From assembly GCA_021292105.1 (NCBI GenBank), contig CM037869.1:10126471-10190470 (forward strand): a stretch of DNA of 64,000 nt, given 5' to 3'. The position numbers were made by a program, and so were the translations under genes. Origin of the DNA: Anadara kagoshimensis. Lineage: Eukaryota > Mollusca > Bivalvia > Arcoida > Arcidae. The notes beneath the pieces are model-generated. The model worked only from the letters and a program-made list of their open reading frames with translations, searched no databases and had not been told where the DNA came from. This document shows positions 23,765-34,140 of the stretch, piece by piece (the first letter of the stretch is position 1; each line of letters begins with the position of its first letter).

Positions 23765-23962
23765 GGTTTTAAAGACAGTAAATGAGGGTCAAATGGAACC
23801 CCTTGATTGAAATTGTGTTCATTTGCCCATACTCGCATAACCACTAACAAACAAAATAGATTAAATAATAAGTAGGAAATTAATGCCTTGACATCAACTT
23901 ATTAGCTCACCCGAGCCTTGCCCTGATCAGATAATATTGCCATCTATGAAGGGTTTTCAGAT

Positions 23963-24425
23963 TTACAGAATGTCAACCATCCTTCTAGGTAAAGTGATGT
24001 TGGGCCAGAAAAACCCGCAGTTCACGATGCCCTCAATCATCAGGTTTGGTAGTGTCTCCATCTTTTGTGGCTGATTAATAATTGATTTTCGTAGTACAAT
24101 CTTGATCAGATCTCTTGTAAGAAAAATGTATCCAACTTGATCAAACCTTCGCTGATCAGTGACATAACACATTTCGTAGATATGTTGACTTTTTGTTGGG
24201 TTATTTATAACATCAAGTGCTATTTATTGTCTTCTCTACATATTGCACTTCCACTCATCTAACATTGATACAGCACACAAAAGTAAGGCCGAAACACCAC
24301 AGATAAATAGACATGTTTTGAATGTTGTTACTGACATGCATTTCATTTTATTTCAATGATGGAACATGTCAGTTGCATTTCTATAAACTAGTCTTTTCAA
24401 TTCGGCAACTGCAGAAAAAAGGGCT
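23963..24425 (-). pseudogene. Duplicated membrane-like exon, copy 1
   Basis: Homologous to 28331-28711 about 4.3 kb away in the same orientation. It starts with a 3' splice site (CTTTTTTCTGCAG) followed by TTGCCGAATTG; the coding part contains a hydrophobic stretch similar to YLWCFGLTFVCC in one frame and a later open part (CYVTDQRRFDQVGYIFLTRD) in another. Frameshifted. The sequence just outside it (24426-24620) also matches 28700-28870, so a segment larger than the exon was copied. Confidence 0.45.
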
Positions 24426-24487
24426 TCATCCTAAATTCTCAGGTAAATTCCAAGCAAGTGAATCAGGATAAATTAGATCTGTAAGGT

Positions 24488-25159
24488 TTGATAGAAATAT
24501 CATATATGCCCAGTGACTTTCACATTTATCAGATACCCAACCTTACCATTTGGACTTTTGTATCTCCTCAGATAAAAAGTTCCGTGTTAGCTATTTTAGA
24601 TGATGCACAATATATACAATTTTTTCTAACTGCTTATTTAGAATTTTTACCGTTGTTTGGAAATCAATCTGTTGCACATCAATTATGTCAGCTCATAAAG
24701 ATTCTGCCTCTATAAGTGCCGAAAGGGCTTTTGTTCAATGCTGCATTTAAATAATCTTCATTTGGCGTATTGCTGGGATCGTTGGCTCTTGTGTTGTCTT
24801 TTTTCCATTTCGATTTGTGTGTATATTTTCATTTCATTTACTCCTATCCAGGCAATACATCCATAATTCTTTTGACAAAACATTTATCGTTTACACTCAT
24901 TGGTTGATGGGACAAAATCGGCCAATGAGAAAAAGTGTAACAAATAAATTACAGAGATAAAGGATGTACTCGATTATGTTCTGTGGAAGTTGCGTGTTGA
25001 CTTTGGGGTGTACTGAATTACTATGCAGTATGTACTCCGTTTCTCAGAGATATTTCTAGTAATAATTTTTACAGATAAAAAACTGAGCGGTATCCATTTC
25101 TGATTATACTTTAATTTTCATACTGTTACTTCTCATGCTTCATAAATACTGAATATGAA
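24488..25159. other. No gene recognised
   Basis: Contains part of the duplicated segment shared with 28.7-28.87 kb and otherwise unassigned AT-rich DNA. Confidence 0.35.
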
Positions 25160-25290
25160 TATAATATTTTCCTATTGTTAAACAGAAATTAGAACAGGCA
25201 ATTGTTTTTTTTAACATTGATTATAAAGAATAATCCAAGAAAAAGTTCATGTAAACACGCGATGTGCAAGTGTGTGTCAAAAATTTTTCG
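25160..25290. repeat. Inverted repeat arm, about 125 bp
   Basis: ATGAATATAATATTTTCCTA through GTGCAAGTGTGTGTCAA is found in reverse complement at about 26575-26700 with very few differences. The arms are separated by about 1.3 kb that contains R1 copy 4 and the duplicated exon copy 2. Confidence 0.85.
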
Positions 25291-25341
25291 CGGAAAAATC
25301 GTTTTGTAAAATTAATACCAAATATTCAAATACTGTCATGC

Positions 25342-25785
25342 TTCTCCTGCTTATGGTGTATTTGTTTCCCAATTAGTACGCTATGGTAGAGCTTGTTCCC
25401 AATACGGGGACTTCATACAACGAAGTAGGCTGCTTGCAAATAAATTGTTGACTCAGGGATATTGCAAGCCTAGGCTTATCAAGGCCCTCAAAAAGTTTTA
25501 TGGCCGTCATCACAGTATTGTTGATAAGTTTGATGTCTCTGTGTCCAGGATTGCCTTGGATATATTTGACGTCCCATAGTTCCATGTTCCTTTCACACAA
25601 TTTTGATTACACACGTGACGGGTGTAGCTAGCTAAACAGGAGGTGCTTACCCTTCCGGAGCACCCGGCCTCACTTCCCTGGTGGAGGTTCACGTGTCTAA
25701 CCTAACTTGTCAGTTCCAAAGTTTTTACTTTGCTTCTGGATTGTGATTCGGAAATGGATAAGTATGTTTGTTTTTGATTATATTA
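25342..25785 (-). repeat. Dispersed repeat R1, copy 4
   Basis: The longest R1 copy. It runs from CTTCTCCTGCTTATGGTG to the ATGTTTGTTTTTGATTA end and matches 6935-7370 in the same orientation and 13216-13580 in reverse. Confidence 0.8.
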
Positions 25786-26035
25786 CTCATCAATATTATT
25801 TTTAATTTCCACGCACCACATACGTCCATTGGAGATGGAAACCATTTTTATTTTTTTTAAAACATCCTTTATATGGACTTTCTGTACGTCTCTTTGTGGC
25901 CACTTTGACATGGGTGCAAACATTTTAACACAGCCCAGTCGATTGATTTCACTTCTAAAACTAAACCAGGATACCATCTATCCTCTTAAGCCACTGCATA
26001 GTAGCTATTTGCCTGCCTTTCTCCACAATCTGAAT
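25783..26035 (-). pseudogene. Duplicated exon of unknown family, copy 2
   Basis: Better preserved than copy 1 at 22237-22624. After a 3' splice site (TTTTATATTACAG, ending about 26036) one frame reads SDCGERQANSYYAVA, a single TAA, then EDRWYPGLVLEVKSIDWAVL and KCLHPCQSGHKETYRKS, before the frame is lost in an A-rich stretch. The lone stop is one base from the TAT expected from the pattern. The order of strands is like a small SH3/tudor-type barrel, but I do not assign a family. Confidence 0.45.
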
Positions 26036-26574
26036 CTGTAATATAAAATGTTTTTTATAAAACTTAAAAAAAAACCTCAAATTAGGAATAACAATCTATA
26101 AAACTGACTGAACTTAAATACAAAATATTCATTTATATATACTTAAAAAAGTCTAATGGAATTGTTGACATATTGACAAGATTCCATCTGAAAATCTATT
26201 TTACAGGTTTTATCAAATAGAAAATATTAAACAAACTGACGAATAGCCATTCCTTTTTACAAATAAAGTGGTGACTTTTTATTAAAATTGATTACAAATA
26301 AATTGGTGACATTTTAATAAAATTGATTCTGCTGAACATCATTACAAACGTAAAATTTCCCTAAACTTCTGTGACCAGGAGACGTTAATACTGCATATAT
26401 TAATTGCAAATAGTAAAATGTTGTTAAAATTGCATGTAATACTAGTGTTAATTTAACAGCACTAGACCGTCATTTTGGAATACAAAATATCATTAATCTA
26501 CGAGAATTTTAACCAAAATTGTCTACCCAATATTTTTTTCAAGGGGTTAGTTTAATTTTTTAAATATATAGATG

Positions 26575-26800
26575 TTGACACACACTTGCACATCGCGTGT
26601 TTACATGAACTTTTTCTTGGATTATTCTTTATAATCAATGTTAAAAAACAATTGCCTGTTCTAATTTCTGTTTAACAATAGGAAAATATTATATTCATCT
26701 AGGATGTGAAAAACACTCCTCTTATCAACCTTGTACCAGGACAATCAAAAGAAGAATATAGATATATTTGCCCGTTTCGCGGAAAAATCGTTTTATAAAT
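26575..26800. repeat. Inverted repeat arm plus duplicated flank
   Basis: 26575-26700 is the reverse complement of 25160-25285. A little further on, TTCGCGGAAAAATCGTTTT at about 26777 matches 25287 in direct orientation, so the rearrangement was not a simple inversion. Confidence 0.8.
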
Positions 26801-28330
26801 ACCAAATATTTAGCCATTGTCCATATTGTGAAAATTAAGTTGCAAGAGAATCACAAACATTAATATCCGTGACTAAAAGTTGGTTTACATTTTTCTATTT
26901 ATATATGAAAGGCCCATAAAATCAGAAATAAATGGCAAATACTCCAGTTATAGACGTTAAGTTATTTATTGTACACCATCTTATTTAGATAATATTGATT
27001 TACTATATTAAGATTTTATAATATACATGTAGTTTTTCCCACATGTTAATTACATATGTTCATATATGAAAAAAGAAAGTAATGGTGCAATATTTACACT
27101 GGTATAATATGTTAATCAATTAAAAAATGCCAACCTTTGTAATTGGACGGAATGGACACGAAATTTCCAAAAGAGCCATTCGGTCGAAATATCGCTAACA
27201 AGCTTATCATCGAGACTACCTGATACAATGTTGAAAGAGGAGGATCAAAATGATAAGGAAACGCAAGAGAGAAGGCCATTAATGGATCTAGATCATGGGC
27301 CAAGAACACAGATATGGTCAATTTGAGAGACAGAATCCTGTAGTTTCAAATGAAATGCCAATGAAATAATTAAAACAGCGAGCAAAATCAGATGGTTAAA
27401 TTAAGCACAACTATCATTACATTTTCTTAATGAAATTATTTTAATAAATTTGTTAGACCACACCAGTTATGTATTAGGCATTGCTAAACGAGTATGTCGT
27501 TAAAATTACGCAAAAATAAAATTATTCGGTCATTTCCTGCTTTACAGTTTCAAATTTAGGAGAGAAAGAGGTAAAATCTGGGGTTTATTAATAACATATC
27601 ATGCTGTTTATGTAAAGTTATCATATTACTTTCCAAGAGAGAATGGAATAAAAAACTAAAACTTCCATCTTTCTTTGCATCTGTGCTATCTTGTTAAGAG
27701 TAATTTTCCCAAACTATATAGTACAATTTTTCAAAACTTGATGCAACTTATCAACATCAATAGAAGATCCACATATCATTATCCCTACTGTATTTTCAGG
27801 GACACGATATAGTCAATCTTTAATTTTTTACTTAATTATAACGAAACATTTTTCTTTCAGATTATGAAAATTAGGAACTTTTGTTTTTCCAGTTAAATGA
27901 TTTCATGTTTGCCCCTCATTTAGAAAAAATAGTTATTTTGCATGTTTATATGATCTTATGTTGCCTCTAACAATTGATTGTTAATGCCAAAGAATTCCAA
28001 TAGTGTATGCTCCCTAATTCTCTTGTAAAAGGTATAGCTATATATAGTAAACACCTGGAGTGAAAGATTCAAATATCAATCACAGGTTAATTCTTCCCCT
28101 TTCATTTGCATAGAGGCTCTGACGGGGCTCTATGTAAGGTATAATTAACTGAAAAAGGTCTTTTTTCTCTATAAAACATAGTTGGACTGCTTGTAAAAGA
28201 AAATAAAAAAATATTGGTTGGGTACAGATATTTTGAACACATGAACATCAAATTAATTAATTTCATTTTTCCTGATATTAAACTTTGCGGGCAAATACAT
28301 CAACTATTTCTTGTCAGCAACAGGTTTTGT
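26801..28330. other. No gene recognised; protein-like stretch at 27137-27327 (+)
   Basis: One plus-strand frame near 27137-27327 reads like a soluble protein (SLSSRLPDTMLKEEDQNDK and on to a stop), while the minus-strand frame over the same bases is hydrophobic. No domain or splice sites could be fixed. The rest is unassigned. Confidence 0.35.
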
Positions 28331-28711
28331 TTAAGTATAATTTTGATCTGATTTCTTTTGTATTTCATTTGAAAGCACTTTGTTTTCAACTTTTATTATA
28401 CGTTCGCTGATCCGTGACATAACACATTTTCGTCGATATTGAGTATTTGTTGGGTACTTTATAACATCAAGTGTTATTAATTGTTTTTTGGGTTTTTTTG
28501 TCTTCTGTACATAATGTACTTTCAATCCACATCTAACAAATATACAGCACACAAATGTAAGGGAGAAGCACCACAGATACATGAACGTTTTAAATGTTGC
28601 TGCTGACTTGTATTTGATGGGACGTGAATCTTGGATTTTCATACTAATCTTATCAATTCGGCAACCGCAGAAAAAATTTGCGTCCATGCTCTGTAGTAAG
28701 TTCTCAGGCAA
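28331..28711 (-). CDS. Unassigned 126-residue frame with one hydrophobic segment; exon copy 2
   Basis: An open frame with a central hydrophobic stretch (TFMYLWCFSLTFVCCIFVRC) followed by a Lys-rich part (QKTKKPKKQLITL) and a basic C-terminal half. Alignment with the copy at 23963-24425 places the exon start at TTGCCGAATTG. There the splice AG is intact, but here it reads GG (TTTTTCTGCGG), so this copy has lost its 3' splice site even though its frame is open. No family recognised. A single-pass membrane protein is possible. Confidence 0.4.
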   Translation of the reverse strand: MPENLLQSMDANFFCGCRIDKISMKIQDSRPIKYKSAATFKTFMYLWCFSLTFVCCIFVRCGLKVHYVQKTKKPKKQLITLDVIKYPTNTQYRRKCVMSRISERIIKVENKVLSNEIQKKSDQNYT

Positions 28712-28892
28712 ATTTCAACCAAGTAGATCTGCGTAAATTATATATGTTAAGTTTGAACGGAGTGTCGGATATTTCTAGTGACTTCAATATTTATAACCAT
28801 CAGATACCCAAAACCTTACTATCTGAACTTGTGTTGACATTCAAGATAAAATGGATTTTCCCATATCCTCAGTGTTTGATATCTTCACACTC

Positions 28893-28946
28893 CACAGTAT
28901 GTAAACTCCGGTGTACGTCTTCCGGAAGCTGGGATCGTCGAAGCGA
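28893..28946 (+). repeat. Left 54-bp terminal inverted repeat
   Basis: Starts CACAGTATGTAAACTCCGGT and ends GGATCGTCGAAGCGA; identical to the reverse complement of 32161-32214. Homology stops sharply inside both ends. Confidence 0.95.
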
Positions 28947-29315
28947 AGAAAAAGCCAACAGTAATGGTTCCACTGTCGTCCTGTGACAGTATATTGGCTG
29001 CTAGTAAGTTTTCTTGTATACTTTCACTGCAACAATTACACTCAAACTGATCGCGGATAACAGCGGAGTTAGTTTTGAATACAGTCGGTAACATTTATTG
29101 TTTCAGTTTGAAGAAAATGGTTGTTAATCATTCAACTTATCAATGATATTTTCAAGGAAGTCAAATAAATTATATTTCCCGAGCATAAAGATATGATAAA
29201 TACCACATTTAATGCATTTGATTTAAGAAACCAAGTGTTAAGATCAAAGGTGACGTATCTCTTTATCCCAAAACGTGACAGTTCTGATTTAATTTCACGC
29301 TTGTGATTCCAGATA

Positions 29316-29389
29316 GTGTACGCCTAGCTGATGAAAACATGAACGCCTAGCTGGGATTTTAGTGGAAAAATATGTACGCCTAGCTGTAC
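29316..29389 (+). repeat. Sub-terminal repeats, left side
   Basis: Three copies of CGCCTAGCTG at 29321, 29344 and 29377, the middle one continuing GGATTTTAGTG. They are mirrored in inverse orientation at 31746-31802. Confidence 0.85.
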
Positions 29390-29527
29390 AGAAAATTGTT
29401 CAATTTATTGCTATTTTTCACATTTTTCTTAGATAATCGGTTGAGAAAACCCCTTCACAACTTTATGCTAATCTCAAGGATGTGGTGCCATTCAATATAC
29501 ATTTTATTTATGAATAGATTGATTGAT

Positions 29528-29838
29528 TGGATGCGGTTTTACGTCAAAGTTAATAATATTTCACTTATATGGAGACGTCGCCAGTTATATGTGAAGCCAT
29601 AAAAAATTGACCTTTGCAGTGCGCTAAGGACAATTTGTAGGTAGAGTTCTTTACGGTGCCACGCCTGCTATGAGATGAAGGAACGGATTTTAAGGTCTTT
29701 TTCGAAGGAATCGGCGACTTTCATTTCTACATGCCGAGTTCATGGAGTATTTACTACCTATTTTAAGACTTGGTCAAACCCAGGCCGGATTCCGAACCCA
29801 CGACCTCCAACACCAAGCGCATTACCAACTGAACTATC
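29528..29838 (-). mobile_element. tRNA-derived SINE, copy 3 (degenerate head)
   Basis: Body shared with 38851-39165 and 46349-46622: the GAGACGTCGCCAGTTATAT block at the 3' end of the SINE and the GGCCGGATTCCGAACCCACG block corresponding to the B box at the head. In SINE orientation it reads on the minus strand. The tRNA-like head is more diverged than in the other copies. It lies inside the CACAGTA-ended transposon. Confidence 0.7.
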
Positions 29839-30144
29839 GTATATATTGAAAAGAGCGTGTTGTTGGTAGTAGCAGAACCTATCAATCATTCCTTTCTTTT
29901 TAAATCAATCGACAAAAATAAAATGAAATAACCGATTATAGATAAATAAACAGGGGACCAAGGACCTTAACGCTCACCTCAGGATAAGTCATATCTCGTG
30001 TAGAAAGTCAATGGACAATCACATAAATTACAGGGACTGTTTTAATTTTCAAGAGATGGGACCTAATGTAAAGATATTTCCAAATTTATTATTACTTATC
30101 CTAAATTGCTACTGTATACTTCTACATATTTAAGGTCTAGCTAC

Positions 30145-30203
30145 TGTCATGTGCTACTTTTGAATTTTTATAGTATAATATAATTCAAAAGTAGCACATG
30201 ACA
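30145..30203. repeat. Perfect hairpin, 22-bp arms
   Basis: TGTCATGTGCTACTTTTGAATT (22 bp, 30145-30166) and its exact reverse complement at 30182-30203 with a 15-nt loop. Probably a small foldback or MITE remnant within the larger transposon. Confidence 0.95.
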
Positions 30204-31432
30204 CTACAATAAATGTATGGACAGCTATTAAAAAGTACAAGGGCAAAAAACTAAGCCCTTTCAGTATTCTTACACATCTATGACCTTGACCTTTGATCCA
30301 ATGAACTTCATCATTGTAGATAACGCCAATGCCATACTTATACAGAAAGTTTATAGTTTTCCAGACAAATATTTTGTGACGTCGTAGCAGACGTTTTTAA
30401 TCGCGAAGGCCCTGATTATCTGTAATGAAAATTATCTCCCCTTTTTTAAATGACGTTAATTACGGTGTAATAAAAAAATGCTCCCTAAACAAAGAAAATA
30501 CCACACTATTTTAATGGGGAATTTTTTATTATTATAATTTTAAAAATAAGTTCAAGCCCCCTTTGTGGAATTTACTGAAAATACGAGATTTTGAAATTAT
30601 CTGGGAACCAAGCATATAAATGTTCAGAAACAAATACTCCATATCTTAAACGGTTGTAAATCATTGAATCGAATGTACCCTCGGCACTTTTGGTTTTCCG
30701 ATTGTGTATTTAGAATGGCGAGATTAAAACTTATGAACTTTTTGGCTTAGTAAGAGAAAATATAAGGACAACCCAACCCCACTTTACGCTTCGAAATTTA
30801 AACACGCCGAGGAACCTGTATTTTGATATGAAACTAACAAATAAACATTACGGGTATCATGTATGTGTGTAGTGAAGGTTCGGAGTTGTCGACATTTTTA
30901 AAAAGAACTTGTTTTCTTTCGCTTTTATTTCCCTTCATGTAAGACATTATTCATAGCGGACTGTCATGGCGGATATGCAAATGAGATCATTGTCGTTCAT
31001 TTCCCAATATGTATCAAAATGACCTTAAGGCTAAAACCTTCAATATTCTAATATACATGCCTATACAAAAAGTTGATAGTTTTCCAGATCATGCACTGAC
31101 AAATATAGTAGTTTAGCAATTTCCCCTTCAAGAACCTTGCCATTTCCCCATTTTGAGCCTTACAGCTACGATTACTACATGTCCTAAGTACGCTACACAT
31201 GGATCTCTTGTATCTTTAGAGGAAAAGATTTTTACTATTTTCCTTATAGGACCCAAAGGGGACATAACTCCCTCATTTGTGCAAACCAGAAAGCCCTACA
31301 CCAAGGCATGATTGTCATTAAGTTTCATCAAATTTGGCCTGGTAGTTTTGGAGGAGATGACTTAAATACAATGAAAGGTTTATTCACTAAATAGTTGATT
31401 CACAAGATTTTGACTGATAATGTACACGATAA

Positions 31433-31620
31433 TCAACTGATATCCATAAGATGGCCGGGTTGTTGAATTATTGTGAATCTACAGATGTTGGTCCAAGTTG
31501 GATTTGTATTTTGAAGTAAATTTGCATATTTTGCAAGAAAAATACTGGGGTTCCTAAAAATAACTTTCATCTTGTCTTTCAAGTTGAAAACCCTGTCCAT
31601 GTCTGCAACGAAAAATAAAT
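31433..31620 (-). CDS. Possible exon, unassigned
   Basis: A good 3' splice site (TTTATTTTTCGTTGCAG) is followed by an open frame that reads DRVFNLKDKMKVIFRNPS and LQNTNPTWTNICRFTIIQ, ending at a stop at 31433. Composition is protein-like. No domain recognised. It lies inside the CACAGTA-ended transposon, in the half away from the SINE, so it could be a relic of a cargo or transposase exon, or an older host exon. Confidence 0.3.
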
Positions 31621-31745
31621 TCTTTAAACAAGTTAACACGAAGCAACGTTTTGTCAGAGAACAAAATTAATTTTACAATGTTTTACAACAACACCAAACA
31701 CAAATATATGTATGATGAGATGTTCACATAAATGCAGCTAATGTA

Positions 31746-31802
31746 CACTAAAATCCCAGCTAGGCGGTTATGATTTTGCAAGAGTTGCAGCTAAGCGTAC
31801 AC
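31746..31802 (-). repeat. Sub-terminal repeats, right side
   Basis: CACTAAAATCCCAGCTAGGCG and GCAGCTAAGCGTACAC are the reverse complements of motifs at 29316-29364, in the order expected for an inverted repeat. The spacing differs slightly from the left side. Confidence 0.8.
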
Positions 31803-32160
31803 CGGGTAAAAAATAATACTTGTTGTAGTTAAATATTTAAACGTATATCTTGCATATGCGGTTTGTATTCAAACTCTTTGATGTTTCTTTGTTCCAATTA
31901 CCTTATAAAACGGTAAGATCGGCTTTAATTTAAGGTAAAATTCAATCTTACGCCAAGGAGGTTGATGATTTTTCCCTGGCTGTCGATGATCAATTGTGTT
32001 TTTTGACATTATATGGTGATATTTGCGGGCAAATTGTAATGTCTAAATGTAACTGACTTCAGCAACCAAAATTATAAGTGGTATCCAAGACTATACAATT
32101 TAATTTTGAGCGTTTACATACCTCTAAACTTCAGTCATTGAGACTATCAACATCACACGG

Positions 32161-32214
32161 TCGCTTCGACGATCCCAGCTTCCGGAAGACGTACACCGGA
32201 GTTTACATACTGTG
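32161..32214 (-). repeat. Right 54-bp terminal inverted repeat
   Basis: Exact reverse complement of 28893-28946, followed at once by CACTC. Confidence 0.95.
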
Positions 32215-32252
32215 CACTCAGTCCATGTTAAGTTATGGGGACTGAAAACTCA

Positions 32253-33560
32253 GCATGAGAGGACTGAATGTAAAGAAATACCGAAACCACTACACCAAAA
32301 TGTGGGTTTAGTTCTTATTCAAACCTTAAAAATTTGTCAATAATACAATAATAAAGTGTGAAAACCCATTTCCTTACTTTAACTAAATAAACATTTGTAT
32401 AAAAACAATCTGACTAACGAAATCCAAATCACTGAGATGACTTAATTAATGTCTCATATTATACAATCATAATAGAACTAAACCACATTTTGGTAAACCG
32501 GGGGGGGGGGGGAATAAGTTAACATAGGGTTGGGCAGCTCAACAAAACAGAAATCCAGCCACCCAAACAAAATAGCTAAACAAAACACCACCTTGCCCAG
32601 CATATCACAGTGAACCAAACACGTGAATGTTGAAAGGATGAGGTCGAATCACATGTACTTCCGCCAAAGATATCAACCATTGAGAATGTTCCCATATCCT
32701 CAGTGTTTGATATCTTTCACACTCAGTCCATGTTAAGTTATGGGGACTGAAAACTCGACAAATAAGAACCCATGTACAAGCCCATTAAATGCTCCGAGCT
32801 ACCAGTATATATTATACAGCAACTACCATAAACCACATTCCAACTATTTTCACAAAACTCAAAACAAAAGAAAAACATTTCAAAACAGTTTATTACTTGT
32901 TATACATATTACATAATGCTGCCTGTATGAACGTACACGGTTGGGTTGACCAGAAGGTTCGGCTGACGTCACGAGAACGTTCTGTCTAAAAATAGAACCC
33001 TCTAGAAATTTCGGTCTATAATTAGACCCCTAAAGATAGAACCAACTAGAAAGTTCGGTCTAAAAATAGAACTCTAAAATCAAAGACAAAAATAGGTCTA
33101 AAATAAGAATCGGTCTAAAAATAAAACTTTCAGAAAATCTAAATTTTAAATCAAATAATTCAAAGATTCTGTAATTCAAGAAAGATTCAGAATTTTTCTT
33201 AAATTTAAAATCTTTATAATACTAAAGAGAATATTCCATGTCACGATGGTTCGAGAATGATCTCGTTAAAGTTATTTAAAACCGAAACTTCTAGAATGAT
33301 TAAAAAGTATAAAAGCTGGGCGTTTATCCATGATAATAATAATTTAAGTCACCACGGACCGTGAAGACACTTGTGTCAAGTAACAAGGTTAGATTTAATA
33401 ATAGATAAATTATATCTAAAATGACATATGAATACCTAACCCATGTTTTAAACCAGATAGAACTTAATACCGTGTGTTATCATTCATACCTTCAGAATTT
33501 AGTAAAATGGTCCAGAGATTCTGAATCCCGATGAAAAATTTGTTCGACACAAATTCATTA
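32253..33560. other. No gene; degenerate short repeats at 32980-33130
   Basis: Includes the unoccupied target-site copy (32691-32756), a run of G near 32502-32512, and a stretch at 32980-33130 where a degenerate GTTCGGTCTAAAAATAGAAC motif recurs about five times. No coding signal. Confidence 0.6.
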
Positions 33561-33563
33561 ATC

Positions 33564-33700
33564 GTCCAGAATAAATTTTGTTTGGAATAGTGTTTTATGG
33601 TCCATCAAGATTATTTCACTTATAAAAATGTCCAGAATAAATTTGGTTAAAATGGTGTTTTATGGTCCATCAAGATTATTTCACTTGTAAAAATGTCCAG
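33564..33700. repeat. 65-bp tandem repeat, about two copies
   Basis: The unit starting TGTTTTATGGTCCATCAAGA at 33591 recurs at 33656, with the GTCCAGAATAAATTT block before the first and after each copy. Confidence 0.9.
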
Positions 33701-33812
33701 AAAAAATGTTAATTTATATTAGGTTTGAATAACGACTAACAATGGTAACAATAAAATTGCTTTTATTGATTTTTTGTGATCCAGTTAAAAATGTATATCA
33801 GAAATCATAATT

Positions 33813-33978
33813 TTATTCCCGTTTTGTTGTCTCCATTTCAACAAAATTGGTCATTCCTTCTTTCATACGCCTAATTTCGGTTTCTACATTTACCTGTTCC
33901 GAAGCAATTTGGGTCATAGTGAAATGTAGACCAGACCGTATAGCCAGCATATAGTTGAGTTGCTTTATTAATACAGCT
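33813..33978 (-). CDS. Likely 3'-terminal exon of an unknown gene
   Basis: Opens at a strong 3' splice site (ATTTTTATTTTACAG, AG at 33979-33980) and stays open for 55 codons to a TAA at 33813-33815 that overlaps an AATAAA polyadenylation hexamer. The peptide is amphipathic and probably helical (AVLIKQLNYMLAIRSGLHF, then EQVNVETEIRRMKEGMTNF) and ends METTKRE. The exon enters after the second base of a codon. A GT after EQ (CAG/GTAAATG) could act as an alternative donor. The likely upstream exon around 34050-34130 is cut by the 9-bp-TSD transposon at 34141. No family recognised. Confidence 0.45.
33815..33820 (-). terminator. Polyadenylation hexamer AATAAA
   Basis: AATAAA overlaps the stop codon of the exon at 33813-33978. 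It fits a terminal exon, but the motif is common by chance in AT-rich DNA. Confidence 0.3.
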
Positions 33979-34140
33979 CTGTAAAATAAAAATTATATTG
34001 TATCAGTAACACAACATAAATAATCACTGATAAAACTTTTAGCTCATTTGCAATAATGACCTCCAGAATCAAAGGTTTCAATCCCATCAAACATTTTTAT
34101 TGGTATTTCATCAACACATTTATTCAGTCTGGTACACAAG

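Larger units (their letters stand above)
28888..32219. mobile_element. DNA transposon with CACAGTA ends and 5-bp target duplication (Transib/RAG-like ends)
   Basis: Perfect 54-bp inverted repeats at 28893-28946 and 32161-32214 bound a 3322-bp element. Both ends start CACAGTATGTAAACTCCGGT. The 5-bp direct repeat CACTC flanks it at 28888-28892 and 32215-32219. A related, unoccupied copy of the target (continuous CACACTCAGTCC, with matching flanks on both sides) exists at 32691-32756, confirming the boundaries. Five-bp duplications and ends beginning CAC(A/T)(G/A)T are known for the Transib superfamily and RAG-like transposons, whose ends are related to the RSS heptamer CACAGTG. No transposase-like frame was found inside, so the element is non-autonomous and the superfamily is inferred. 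A SINE, a hairpin and sub-terminal repeats lie inside. Confidence 0.75.

Noticed and set aside
25373-25692. R1-encoded protein as a real gene
   Set aside because: The frames in different R1 copies shift relative to each other and none has a start, end or splice context shared by two copies.
28893-28946. A true V(D)J-type RSS
   Set aside because: The heptamer-like start is present, but no nonamer at 12 or 23 bp could be recognised; only a Transib/RAG-like end is proposed.
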